Below are positions 10,637 to 21,647 of a DNA stretch of 64,000 nt, one piece after another. Source of the DNA: Voacanga thouarsii (taxonomy: Eukaryota > Streptophyta > Magnoliopsida > Gentianales > Apocynaceae). Where the stretch lies: positions 1,612,001-1,676,000 of the forward strand of contig JANUWF010001659.1 of NCBI GenBank assembly GCA_026120185.1. Reading direction: 5' to 3'. The position numbers were made by a program, and so were the translations under genes. The notes under the pieces were generated by a model. It was given only the letters and a program-made list of their open reading frames with translations. It had not been told where the DNA came from and searched no databases. The first letter of the stretch is position 1; each line of letters begins with the position of its first letter.

Positions 10637-11892
10637 GCATCACTACTTTTACCCGGTGGCAGAATAGCGCATAGCAGATTCAAAATTCCATTGGTGACCA
10701 CAGAAGAAACTACATCTTCAATTAAAATAAACACTCAGCTCGTAGAACTGATAAAAAGAGCATAGTTGATTATTTGGGATGAAGCTCCTATGAATTCCAA
10801 ATATGTGTTTTAGACTGTTGATAAAACACTCAAAGACATACTAAGGGAATGTCCAAGTTACAATGGTTTAAAACCATTTTAAGGAAAAACAATGGTATTA
10901 GGAGGAGATTTTCATCAGATTCTTCCAATTGTTCCAAAAGGTATGAGAGCTGATATTATACATCTGTCCTTGAATCAATCGATTTGTGGAATCGCTGCAA
11001 AGTTCTAACATTGTCAGAGAACACGAGACTTAAACAGGGTCATAGTTTTGATATAACAGAAGCTGAACAATACGAGATGGCACAAAACTAGCAAAATGCA
11101 GAGGAAATGATGATGAACCCACATGGATCAAAATTCTAAAAAGATTCATTCTATAAGATACTAGTGATCCTATAGAGACAATATTTAACTCAAATTATCC
11201 ATAATTTGAGGAAAAAATTTTAGATCCTAAATATTTGATGGAAAGGGCAATTTTGACACCAAGAAATAAAACTATTCATGAGTTGAATAGTTTTGCATTG
11301 CAAAAAGTCCCTGGAGACGTTAGTGAATATATAAGTGTAGATCGAATGGACAAAGTAATAGGACAAATAAAGGATGCTAATAATTTATATCCAATAGAAT
11401 TCCTCAACAGTATCAATTTTCTAGGAATGCATGATCATCAATTCAAGCTAAAGAAAAATGTCCCTATTATGTTGCTGAGAAATGTCAACCCAGGCAAAGG
11501 ATTATGCAATGGTATAAGGCTAATTGTCACATAAATAGGGAAGAGAGTTATTGAGGGAAGAATTATATCATGTTCAAATATAGGAGACAAAGTGCCTATC
11601 CCAAGAATTAATATGTCCTCCAGTGATTTAAAATTACCTTTCATTTTGATAAGAAGACAATTTTCTGTGAACATATGCTATGCAATGACAATTAATAAGA
11701 GTCAAGGTCAAACATTGTCTTATGTCAGTTTGTACTTACCAAAACCCATTTTTTCTCATGGGCAACTCTACGTTGCACTTTCAAGAGTAAAGTCACCAAT
11801 AGGACTCAAAATCTTGATGCTTGAAGACGACTTGGATTTCAAAGGATATACTCAAAACATTGTCTATGAAGAAGTTTACAACAGACTCCCAA
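10637..11892 (+). pseudogene. Helitron Pif1-type DNA helicase remnant
   Basis: Recognisable Pif1 blocks occur in order. They are ASLLLPGGRIAHSRFKIPL from 10637; LIIWDEAPM (Walker B, DEAP) near 10770; VLGGDFHQILPIVPKG near 10895; ILTPRNKTIHELN from about 11244; and the C-terminal motifs INKSQGQTLSYVSLYLP and FSHGQLYVALSRVKSPIGLK, ending near 11880. The last blocks are the strongest: RRQFSVNICYAMTINKSQGQ is close to the usual plant Helitron sequence. The frame changes at least twice between 10940 and 11235, stops occur throughout, and no Walker A motif (GxGKT) is visible upstream, so the protein is dead and 5'-truncated or replaced. In active Helitrons this domain is part of the Rep-helicase that drives rolling-circle transposition. 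Confidence 0.88.
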
Positions 11893-13130
11893 AGGTAAGT
11901 GTTATATATCTTATCAATGACTATTTATTACGAACAACTTTCATACACTTTAACAACAATGTAATTTTAAACTGTTGTGTTTGTATAGGTTGCAAGAGCT
12001 ACATAACACATGTATGCATAAATGTACATAGATATTGTACCTCATGAACTGTCAACTACTTACATAATAACTTCTGACAACAATTTAGACTTCTAAATTA
12101 ATGCAGGTTACAACTAATGCCTCATTAACTCCCCACTAAATTCCATAGAAAATGTAATAAATTTACATATCTAATAATTGTGATATGTAAATCACTAAAT
12201 AACATCAAAGTCATGTGGGAATTACTCATTAGCAAATGAAAATTAATTAATTCTTTAATACTTTTCAATAAAAAACAAATATATATGTCTGTTTCTTCAC
12301 CATAGCAAAATTCCAATCCTTAACGCACTTTTTACCAACTCTTATCAAACATCTGTCACCATCACTATAGTTATTGAATAATGGGAGTAAAAAACAAATC
12401 AAGTTCATTATGGTTTTATGCTAATTTTTAATAACAATTTCTTTTGCAAAAGATGTTTGAAAAAGACAGAAATGTTTTTTTTTGGAACGTTCAAACACCT
12501 ATTCCATCTATCTTATATAAGCATTCATTAATCTCATTCAAATTCCTGTTTATTTGAATATATTAAAAATCCACCATACTAATGACATGTGCATAATTTC
12601 ATTAAACATTGTTACATACAATACATTCACATATGCAATTTTGTTTATCTGTTCATGTTATAATTCCTTGGTCTTGTTGACACCTAATGTACTTAGACAA
12701 ATGTATAATCCCATTATAGAATTCAAATCTCATCATCAATAACCCCAATTACATAATATATTTAGACTCAATAATTGTTACTAATGTATTATTGCAGGTC
12801 CTACTATGTCATCAACCCCCTACTATTTGGCAAAGAAATTGTAACAATTATTCTGATCTTATGATCTGTAAAATATTCTGATCTTATTATTTGGTGCGAA
12901 GATAATATTACCTCATTTATATGTGTCATCAAAATATTTTTGTTCCTACGAAATTACATTTTGTTTCTTTCTATATATAAAGAAAAATAAATGGAAAGGG
13001 GACAAAAACTCTCTATTTTACACACTCACATAAGATAAATAATTCTCTCATCCATACATCCAAACAAGCCTTTTAAAAAATCCCTTAATGCATTTCACCA
13101 TAATTTCACTAAATAAAAAATACAATCACG
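11893..13130. other. AT-rich stretch downstream of the helicase
   Basis: A possible splice donor follows the helicase block (AAGGTAAGTG near 11893) and possible acceptors occur later, but no further conserved domain could be read on either strand. Probably decayed Helitron interior. Confidence 0.4.
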
Positions 13131-13225
13131 TACATTCACATATTCACTACTATTAATGTTTTCATAACATTCTGCATCATACGTGAACTTCTGATGGTAA
13201 ACTATCATTTTAAAATACCTATGTT
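13131..13225 (+). repeat. Palindrome-bearing interspersed repeat, copy 1 (partial)
   Basis: Begins with CATTCACATATTCACTAC and contains TGCATCATACGTG followed by GATGGTAAACTATC, one base away from the perfect palindrome of the other copies. Similarity fades about 50 bp later, so this copy is truncated. Confidence 0.8.
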
Positions 13226-13741
13226 AAGTATAGCGACCTATTTTTCTACTAAATAAGATGAGAAATCAGCGCTATGGTCTTTGAACCTTTCATCATCACA
13301 TCAACATGCATGATTTGTGATGATGAATTGAGACATGTAACAATATTTGCCCACCTACTATACTTCTAATGAAAACCCCCTATCACTAACATTTTTATAT
13401 ATACTAATAGATTCACACATTTTGATGAACAAAGCGAATTTACCTGACCCGAAAGATATTTCCTCTCCCATATTCAAAGAATTTCATGAAGAAGTTGAGT
13501 TCACCTGAGTCAAAAGATAGTTGAACTGCTAGAAGATGCTTCAACTCCTTCAGATGCTTAGTCTTCGATTGATATCAGTTATTGCTATTAGATAATGGGG
13601 TTAACAAATCAAGGAGATTCAGAATAGGTTTTGCAAGCATGCTTTGGTGAATTGAGATATTATTTTGCAATCTCCCTAATACAGGATAATACATCAATAG
13701 AAAAACTTTTTCATGTATACCTAATCACACATTAAATATAA

Positions 13742-14010
13742 AAAAGAATGTGACTATTCTACTATTGAGAAATGTCAATCCACAAAAATTATGCAATGGC
13801 ACAAAAATAATTGTAATACAAACAGGAAAAAGTGTCATCAAATAACAAATTATTTCAAGTTCAAGTGTAAGAGACAAAGTAACAATAGAAGATGTCAAAT
13901 AATGTCAGATTCAAAGATATCTCTCACTTTGATAAGAAGACAATTTCCTGTGAGTATATGCTATTCAATGACAATTAACAATAGAATCCCAAATGTAACT
14001 TTAATATCAC
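13742..14010 (+). pseudogene. Second, shorter Helitron helicase fragment
   Basis: The stretch reads NVTILLLRNVN, LCNGTKIIV, then LTLIRRQFPVSICYSMTIN. It parallels 11457-11700 in the first copy, both as protein and as DNA, down to shared wording such as LIRRQF. It lacks the KSQGQ motif and everything after it, and several frame breaks are present. It is either an internal duplication of the same element or the relic of a related Helitron. Confidence 0.75.
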
Positions 14011-14640
14011 ATTGAAAGATTTCCTACAACTTCAAAACCATTCTCACATAATAATTTATAAAATAATTTACACCATTAATTTTATGCAAGTTGCAAAGAG
14101 TACATGACAAAATCTTCCATGCTTTCCTCTCCATGACATGAGTCCAGTTAAATGCACCAACAGATAACAAAAAATGAGTTGGACTTAAATTCACTCAGAT
14201 GCTCAATCTACAATGTAAACTCCATTAGAAACATATTGATTTCTTTCTGATTAATAACAAAAGATATATGCCTCAACAATACATAGAAATAGGATATTGC
14301 CAAAAAAAAAAAGCAAATCTCCTTTAAAATAAGGCATAAAAATCTCTTGCATGCTGAAAATGATCAAAGTTGCTTAAACTTGATTAATCCATTTGCTAAT
14401 ATGAAAATCAATGAATAAAGATTGTTTCAACGAATCCTAAAATATGAATCATCGATACCACAGCTAAATTCATCTACAGTTAAAAAGAAAACAATTATAA
14501 ATGTATATTCCAAATAAAAAAATAGATTAATAAAAACACACAAAACAAAAATATCAGAAACTTACATTCCCCCCCCCCAAAAAAAAAGCTAAATAAAACC
14601 TCAAACTATATTCTTTCGGCATATCTTCACTAAAAAAAGG
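14011..14640. other. AT-rich spacer without recognisable genes
   Basis: No conserved protein or RNA structure seen. Contains short homopolymer runs, including a C9 tract at about 14572. Confidence 0.4.
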
Positions 14641-14840
14641 ACGCATTCACATAAATTAAGAAAATCACTTATATTAATGTTTTGATAACATTGTGCATCA
14701 TACGTGGATTTCTGATGGTAAACCATCATCATAAAACACCGAATGGTTGCCCAATTATATTTATATTAACACCCAATATACTTAGTACACAATCAAATCT
14801 AATAAGCTTATACCATATCTAACTTAGAACAATTTCCTTA
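14641..14840 (+). repeat. Palindrome-bearing interspersed repeat, copy 2
   Basis: A full unit of about 190-200 bp: CATTCACATAAATT start, TTGTGCATCATACGTGG, the palindrome GATGGTAAACCATC, AAACACCGAATGGTTGCC, TATATTAACACCCAATATAC and a closing ATATCTAACTTAG. This and copy 3 continue into a further shared segment, giving a tandem unit of about 480 bp. Confidence 0.9.
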
Positions 14841-15159
14841 TGATTTTTAAACCAAGGAATCAACAAACAATGCCTGGGAAATACCTCACATAAGTCACAA
14901 AAATTATTATAAATATGTCAACTGCTATTAAGATCCAAACTAACGTGAACCATCTTACTAAAAAATTAAAACAAGGACAAAGTCTAGAGAAAAGAACAAA
15001 TGCCATTGCCAAAAAATCTGTTGCTCAACGACCATCAAAACATATATCAGAGAAGAAAACATGTATGAAGTAAATGCAAAGAGAAATTAACATGACATAA
15101 CGAATGGCAAAATAAAAGCACACCACAAAAGGTGTATGAAAAAAGCTACAACTGTAGTT

Positions 15160-15320
15160 TTTTTGACAATATGCATCATACGTGGGCTTCTGATGGTAAA
15201 CCATCATCGCAAAACACCGAATGGCTGTCTAATCATGTTTATATTGACACCCAATATACTTAGCATAGAATAAGATTCACTAAGCTTATCGAATATCTAT
15301 CTTAACAGAATTTTCCACCT
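15160..15320 (+). repeat. Palindrome-bearing interspersed repeat, copy 3
   Basis: Shares GCATCATACGTGGGCTTCTG, the perfect palindrome and the ACACCCAATATACTTAGCAT block with the other copies. The extended 3' part (to about 15640) repeats the segment after copy 2, including ACCTAACATAAGTCACAGAC versus ACCTCACATAAGTCACAAAA. Confidence 0.9.
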
Positions 15321-15749
15321 AATTTTTTTAGAATTGAAAACAAAAAACCATAGCTGACAGATACCTAACATAAGTCACAGACTTATTATGAATCTGTCAA
15401 CTACTATGAACATAGAAAAAATAACCAAAACAATATTACTCCAACGTTGAAACAATGACAAGGTCTAAAGAAAATACAAGAAATGCCATTTCCAAATAAA
15501 CAATTGCTCAATGATTTTCAAAACAAAAGCATCAGAGAAGAAATAATATATCAATGAAACTAAACATTAGATCATGCATACCCAAATAAATACAAAGCCA
15601 AAATACATATATGAAAAATTCATAAATGTTGTGTTTATTTCTATGGTTCAAAAAATCACAACTGCTAATCTTCATATAAGGTAGAATGCTAATGACCTGT
15701 GTTCATTGGCTAAAGTAACAATGTACATGAAATAGGATATCACAATCAG

Positions 15750-15750
<1 letters not shown>

Positions 15751-15783
<33 letters not shown>

Positions 15784-15880
15784 TATATGTATATGTACAA
15801 ATATGTATATGTGTATATATATGTGTATGTATATATATGTGTGTGTGTGTGTATGTGTGTACACACACACACATACACAT
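15751..15880. repeat. (TG)n and (TA/TG)n then (AC)n microsatellite cluster
   Basis: An alternating purine-pyrimidine region: (TG)n at 15751-15782, mixed TATG steps, then GTGTGT running into ACACAC around 15860. The last part is an inverted dinucleotide repeat. Confidence 0.95.
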
Positions 15881-15904
15881 GTTTCAAATCTATCAAGATT
15901 AAAA

Positions 15905-16060
15905 ATATTGTACATCATATGTGGGCTGATGATGGTAAACCATCGTTGCAAAACACCAAATGGTTGCCAATCATGTTTATATTGACACCAAATATACTTA
16001 GCATACAATCAAATTCACTTAACATATAGCATATCTAACTTAGCTGAATTCCCTTATACT
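15905..16060 (+). repeat. Palindrome-bearing interspersed repeat, copy 4
   Basis: Same unit with TACATCATATGTGGGC, GATGGTAAACCATC, and a nearly unchanged GACACCAAATATACTTAGCA block. It abuts copy 5 with only about 30 bp between. Confidence 0.9.
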
Positions 16061-16091
16061 TTTGTAGACAAGAATAAAAGATACATACATA

Positions 16092-16280
16092 TACATTTAC
16101 ATATTCACTATTGTTAATGTTTTCATGACATTGTGCATCATACGTGGACTTCTGATGGTAAACCATCGTCGTAAAATACCATATGGTTGCTCAATCATGC
16201 TTATATTGACACCCAATATGCTTAGCACACACTCACATCTCCAAAGCTTATAGCAAGTCTAACAAAGCAGATAACTCCCT
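16092..16280 (+). repeat. Palindrome-bearing interspersed repeat, copy 5
   Basis: Starts ATACATTTACATATTCACTA like copy 1, then CATCATACGTGGACTTCTGA, the perfect palindrome, and GACACCCAATATGCTTAGCA. Confidence 0.9.
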
Positions 16281-18985
16281 GTATTCATTATTTAAAAACC
16301 TTCATTCAAACAAAAATACATGTTTCTATACTTCCACTGAAAAAGAAATAATAAAAAATATATAAGAATGATAAAATAAATTATACTACAAACATTCAAT
16401 CTTTACATACAGAACATGATAAAGATCATACCAAGGTCATATAGATCATACAATGAGACTTTGTAAACCAAATCCTTCAACTTAATGCTTTCAAATGGAG
16501 AGATTGAATTTATAAAACAATCCAACCTAACCCTACATCAACCAAAAAAAAAAAATGTTAATTAGATACAAGTGTAAACGACAAACGTTAACTATTAAAA
16601 TAAATAACAACTGTCTAAAAAAATAATACTATATTTACCCCAAAAAAAAAGCTTAGATTTGCCAAAAGAACAGCTGGATAAAATAACTCAACAACAAAAT
16701 CAAACATTAAAAGGAATAAAAAAAAACCAAACGAAAGAAATGTAAACAAATGAATGAAAACATTACCCATACCTCAGACACAACAAAATTTTTTAAAGAA
16801 CATTTCTTTCGCTAATCAACTACAATGCAAATAGTACACAATCATTAACAAACCCTCAGATCATGATTAAGCTTCCTACGGACTAATTCTGTTGAAACAA
16901 CTTAAGAGAAAGAAAAAAGAACAGAATTGAAAGCAGAGGAAGAGTGCTCAATATGCGATAGGAAATCAATTCAAAAGTACAAATATGGCTGAACCCTACA
17001 TACCCCCTTGGGGGAAAGATAGCGATCTCTTACAAGCGCTATGACATTGATTCTAAGGAAAGGCAAAATTGCAAAATAGAAATGGAAATCTCAACGCTCA
17101 GTCACAAAGAACGCCAGATCTGAAGCTCGAAAGTCTCAACACAAACCTCCTACTCTTAAAATCACGTCATTTAAAAAAAAATCACATTTCTCATAGAAAT
17201 CTACCCTGTTCACTCTTCAGATCTGATGCTACATAATCCGCCAGGTTGCTGTGATTTGGGTTCTGAGAGATGGAGACAGAAATGGAGAATCGGGTAGATT
17301 TGTTAAAGTAAATCAACATTGCATAAAGCTAAGACACTTCTTTTGAGAACTTGCAAAAAGGCGAAGAAGAGTGGCAATGCAAGAATTGCAGCGTTTGGTC
17401 TTTAGAATATTTTGGACCTCAGATAAGTGTTCACAATACATGAAAGTGGACTTCAAAATTGTATCAAATCTAATTAATTGAAGTATTTGACATACAGTAC
17501 AACTCATGAATTCTTTCAATACCATGTAATATGGAAACAAAATAATTAAAAAATGGTCACACAAAACAAAATAATTACACTCTACCACGACAATAATTCA
17601 TTACTAACTTCTATAACTAAATTAAACTTATCATTAAATTAAAAAATTAAACAAAAAATGAGATATTGAAATTTTTACAAATTAGATTTTAAAAAAATAA
17701 AAAATTAACAAAATAAAGCATACGCAAGACAACTCCCTATCCTGTCACAATGTAAACCCAGAATCACATTTAGTATAGTTGAATTAGACGTCCCCTATCA
17801 TTATCCATGATCCAGTGGATATACAGAGAACATTATATATCAACGGAAAAAAAATAAAATTTCTTTCATCAAACAAAACTAGCCTTTTTTAATCCACAAA
17901 ATATCCATTTACAATATCCTTTCCTCATATTTGCTATATAAAGCCCAAAAGAAGATGGGCTTCAAAATGTATTTGCAAATTGCAAATTGGAATTTGTAAA
18001 CTATTAAGAAAGTCATTTTCAAAAAATAATAAATTAAAAATATATATTTATATAAACAAATCAACTTTTGAAATGTAAAAAATTATTCAAATTCTAAAAA
18101 ACAATACATTTAAAAACAAAATTACTCATCGTAGAGCAATTAGCTTAGACTAATTAACAATTAATTTGAAAATAACATAATTCAAAAAACATTATCAAAT
18201 TTAATTAACAAAAAAGGTGAAATATCATAAAATATTATTGACTGACCTAGTTTTCATAATAGTACAATTAGTGTATGATGATTGTAAAGAGAATTGATAT
18301 TTTTTCAACTAAGGATAAATAAATTGATAGTTTAAAAAATTAGTTAAAAATAAATACTAGGAATAAAATAAATTAATCAACAATTATTACATTTTTAATA
18401 ACAAATTCAAAAAAAATTAACTACTATTGGGTATGCTAATGAGTAAATGATTAATTAGCCATAAAGCGAAGAATATAATAAATATTGCTCCAATCTATTT
18501 ACAATCATAATCTATTCTTTGAATAAAATAAAAGTAAGTCAAGAAGGATAATAAATATTACTCCAATCCACTATAACTACTGTAATCTATCCCTTGAATG
18601 TTTGATAAATAAAAAAGAAACAGTAACTTTTGTTTGCAAAAATTGAAATAAGAAGACTTTGTTGAGGGAAATATTTTCCCCAAAAAAAGCTCAATATAAA
18701 TATTTTAGAACCACTTTCATTTTAACCTCCCGAATATAGTAGTACTAGTAAGGATTCTCACGTGAGACGCGAGTTTAGGTACCCAAGATATTTTCATTGA
18801 TATCAGTACATTGAACTTTGATTCAAATAATTTTAGATCATTTTGTTACAATTTATTACAGGACAACTTAAAAATTCAAGTATTAACTATACTAAGATTC
18901 TAACTCATGATTAGTCTTCCAGGTTTAAAAAATTAAGATTCTAATTTTTCAGTAAAGAAGCCAAGAGCCTAAATTTAGGTGTTAA
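16281..18985. other. AT-rich region without recognisable genes
   Basis: 16380-16420 echoes a stretch near 10565 in the helicase region. Around 16980-17300 the composition is less AT-rich and has a CCCCCTTGGGGG palindrome (about 17004). This could be a captured 5' UTR or promoter, but no protein can be read. From 17640 to 18960 it is very AT-rich with nothing identifiable. Confidence 0.4.
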
Positions 18986-18989
18986 TATA

Positions 18990-20445
18990 TCCATATTTTA
19001 GTTGTATTCTATAATTATAGTTTACGTTTATTGTCACTGTACTTTGTTGGTCTTGATATATTGTGAAAATCTGAGATTTTTTGGTAAGGATCACCGTGTT
19101 CCTGGGGATCAATTCAGTCATAACACCCTCTACTGTTTCAATTCCTAAGCTCAGAGGAGTAACATCAAGCAAAAGAATGACTGCATAGTATAGGAAGCAG
19201 AAGACATAATTAGTTGAAGTGTTACCCTAAAAAAATCTGCCAACAATGCAATATATTGATCGTGAATTAGTGTCCTGAATAGTCTATGGAAGAATTAGAC
19301 CACTTTCCCTTTGTTTCTTCACCGCCTTCGCCACTTAGGATTCCACCTTGAACTGCTGCACCATAGGCTACAGCTTCATCGGGATTAATTCCCCTTCACG
19401 GTTCTTTCCCATCAAAAAAATCCTTCAATAATGCTTGCACCTTAAGAATTCGAGTACTTCCACCAGCAAGCACAATTTTCTTTATGTTAGTTTTCTTTAG
19501 CCCTGCATCCTGTAGTGCCTGCTTCACTGGTCCCATTGTCTTTTTTAACAAATCCATGTTTAGTTCTTCAAACTTTGTTCTTGTAAGTGGCTCAGAGAAG
19601 TCAATACCATCAAAAATGCCTCAATATCAATGCGCACTTAATGCTGTTTACTGAAGGCCCTTTTTGCTCTCTCACTTTCCTTCTTGAGCTTTCCAAGAGC
19701 CTTTTTATCCTTGTTGATATCTTTGTTAGACTTCTTTTTTATAAACTTAACAAAATAGTCCATCACTTTGTAATCAAAGTTTTCTCCTCCTAAGTGAGTG
19801 TCTCCATTTGTAGCGAGAACCTCAAACACACCATTGTCAAGGCTCAATATGCTAACATCAAATGTACCACCTCCAAGATCAAAAACTAAAATGTTCATCT
19901 CTTTTGATTTCTTATCAAGACCATAGGCTATTGCTACTGCAGTTTGCTCATTAATAATCCAAGCTTCATGCAGCTCTGCAATAGTTCCTGCATCTTTGGT
20001 GGTCTGCCGTTGTGCATCATTAAAGTAAGCTGCAAAACAAAAGCATCACAAATTTAAGACTGGAACTTCTTTTTCTCCATGATCCTACTTCACTTAGTCA
20101 ATTTCAAAAACCATTATTGATTGCAAATCAATTCAGAAAAAAAAAATAGACAATTCATCAACATCCACAAAGAAAGAAATAAAGTAATTACTGAACCAAA
20201 AACTACACCGGTATAGTGATTACTGCACTTTTAATTTCTTTCCCTAAATATGACTCTACTGTTTGCTTCATTTTATGCAATATCATAGTAGAAATCTCCT
20301 CGGGGCTAAACACCTTAAGCTCACCATCTTCGGTCTTCACCTGTATGTAAGGCTTTCCATCTTTGTTTACAATTTTATATGGATATAGTTTCATATCTCT
20401 CTGAACCTATGGATCATCAAATCTACCAAACCGCAAATGTATTAC
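18990..20445 (-). pseudogene. BiP-type HSP70 gene fragment (ER luminal binding protein), captured and broken
   Basis: Three or more exons can be read on the minus strand. Exon piece 1 (about 20445-20209) reads [20 protein letters not shown] and [20 protein letters not shown]. Exon 2 (20029 to about 19300) reads [27 protein letters not shown] and [18 protein letters not shown]. Exon 3 (from 19180) reads [20 protein letters not shown] and LIPRNTV. The [15 protein letters not shown] wording is of the ER BiP type. Lesions include TAA after SKQH (about 19636), a one-base deletion just after it, TGA after KDFFDGKEP, and TAG before VQRDMK. The substitutions INEPTAAA to INEQTAVA and VGGSTRIP to AGGSTRIL add to the damage. 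The N terminus, the signal peptide and nearly all of the substrate-binding domain are missing. Confidence 0.92.
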
Positions 20446-21139
20446 GACTAAATTGAAGGGGAAAAACCAACAAACATTTCAAGTTTGTTTTTTAAGGAAA
20501 AGTCCTTAAAATAGGAAAAAAAATTTACTAACGCCAAGAAACTCAAAACAGAGGTGGACGATGAAAGATGACTGTCCAAATGAGCCTATAAAACAAAACT
20601 AAAAACTAAAAACCAACAAACCCACTTAATTTTAACACAGAACTAAAAAAAAATTAAAAACTAAGCAAACCTCACCGCATAAAAATTATGCTGATGCCTG
20701 ATGGCGAAAATAAAGTATATGTCAATGTTAAACCAGCCGAAGAAAAAACTCAACATGGAGCAAGAAATTAAAGCAACATAGCACATGCATTTCCTAAAAA
20801 ACATCTGACCTGCACAAATCAAGTCTTATAACAGATATGCAAGCACAGAAATCCAGAGCCAACAATATGAAATCAAGCCTAAAATTCCAAAAAAAAAAAA
20901 AAATTATGGTTTGAACAATTTCTCTCCCCCAAAATTGATACGAAAGCAAAGGACTCCCTTTGAGCCCATTTCTATTACACCTTGAAAAACCCATAAATTC
21001 CACAACCAGAGTAAAACACTTTCACAAAAAGAACCCCAAACCAAGCTACATTAAGTAATCGTTTCCCAGTAAAACTACCCATAAAAAGATCTTCACAAGA
21101 TCCTTACCACAAAAAAATAAGGGATAACATACATGGTAT
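20446..21139. other. Spacer between captured fragments
   Basis: AT-rich sequence with intron-like character on the minus strand. No coding motif found. Confidence 0.4.
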
Positions 21140-21647
21140 CTCAAAGGCAAGGACATATGAGAACTATGCAAAGGACGCCTCTCTATCAATTCATCCCTTA
21201 GATTGTAGTCACTTTTACCTGCACAGTGCCTATCCTTAAAATTAGTTGGGATGTTTACAACAATTCTAATCCAAGAGCAAAAAAATATCCCATCATGATC
21301 ATGATCAGCAAGTGATTCAACCTCAGCTTTAGGTTGATGGATCAACACTTATTGCTACTTCTTTCTCCAAGTATTTTACCAGTGCAAAATGATTGCTTTA
21401 TATCTTCCACTGCACTTCTTTGAACTACAACTCCCCACATCACTTGCATGCAACAATAGCTTCTTGCAGAGATAATCTCACATTCTTTTCTTTGGGTATT
21501 ACGGGCAAGTAAAAGTCTCATAGATATCTTAATTTCATGACCTCCACTCTTTAACTCTTCAAAAGATTTCTCTTCATATTCCTCAATTTTTGATTCACTT
21601 ATTCCAGTGCCTTCTCCACAGCTATGGTCTGCTTGCATCATATCCAT
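21140..21647 (-). pseudogene. FDM/IDN2-like (zf-XS plus XS domain) gene fragment
   Basis: The minus strand reads ISESKIEEYEEKSFEELKSG, the acidic N-terminal start of the Factor of DNA Methylation/IDN2 family. In a shifted frame, TFTCP followed by KKLLLHASDVGSCSSKK matches the zf-XS zinc finger. Then QPKAEVESLADHDHDG and IVVNIPTNFKDRHCAGKS lead into LRDELIER, the start of the XS RNA-binding domain. The frame shifts after the first block, stops lie inside the zinc finger (a zinc-ligand cysteine is lost where CPYC is expected), and the coiled coil and XH domain are absent. Intact members act with AGO4-pathway RNAs in RNA-directed DNA methylation. The fragment sits on the same strand as its neighbouring captured pieces. 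Confidence 0.8.

Noticed and set aside
15672..16029. Several open frames rich in Cys/Val or His/Thr
   Set aside because: They translate the TG/CA dinucleotide tract.
13131..16280. CRISPR-like array
   Set aside because: Spacing is irregular (about 200 to 1500 bp), units are about 190 bp long, and the context is a plant nuclear transposon.
17000..17015. CCCCCTTGGGGG palindrome as a Helitron 3' hairpin
   Set aside because: No CTRR end follows at the proper distance, so it cannot be assigned.
18990..20445. Functional HSP70 (BiP) gene
   Set aside because: Stops, a frameshift, missing signal peptide and missing substrate-binding domain.
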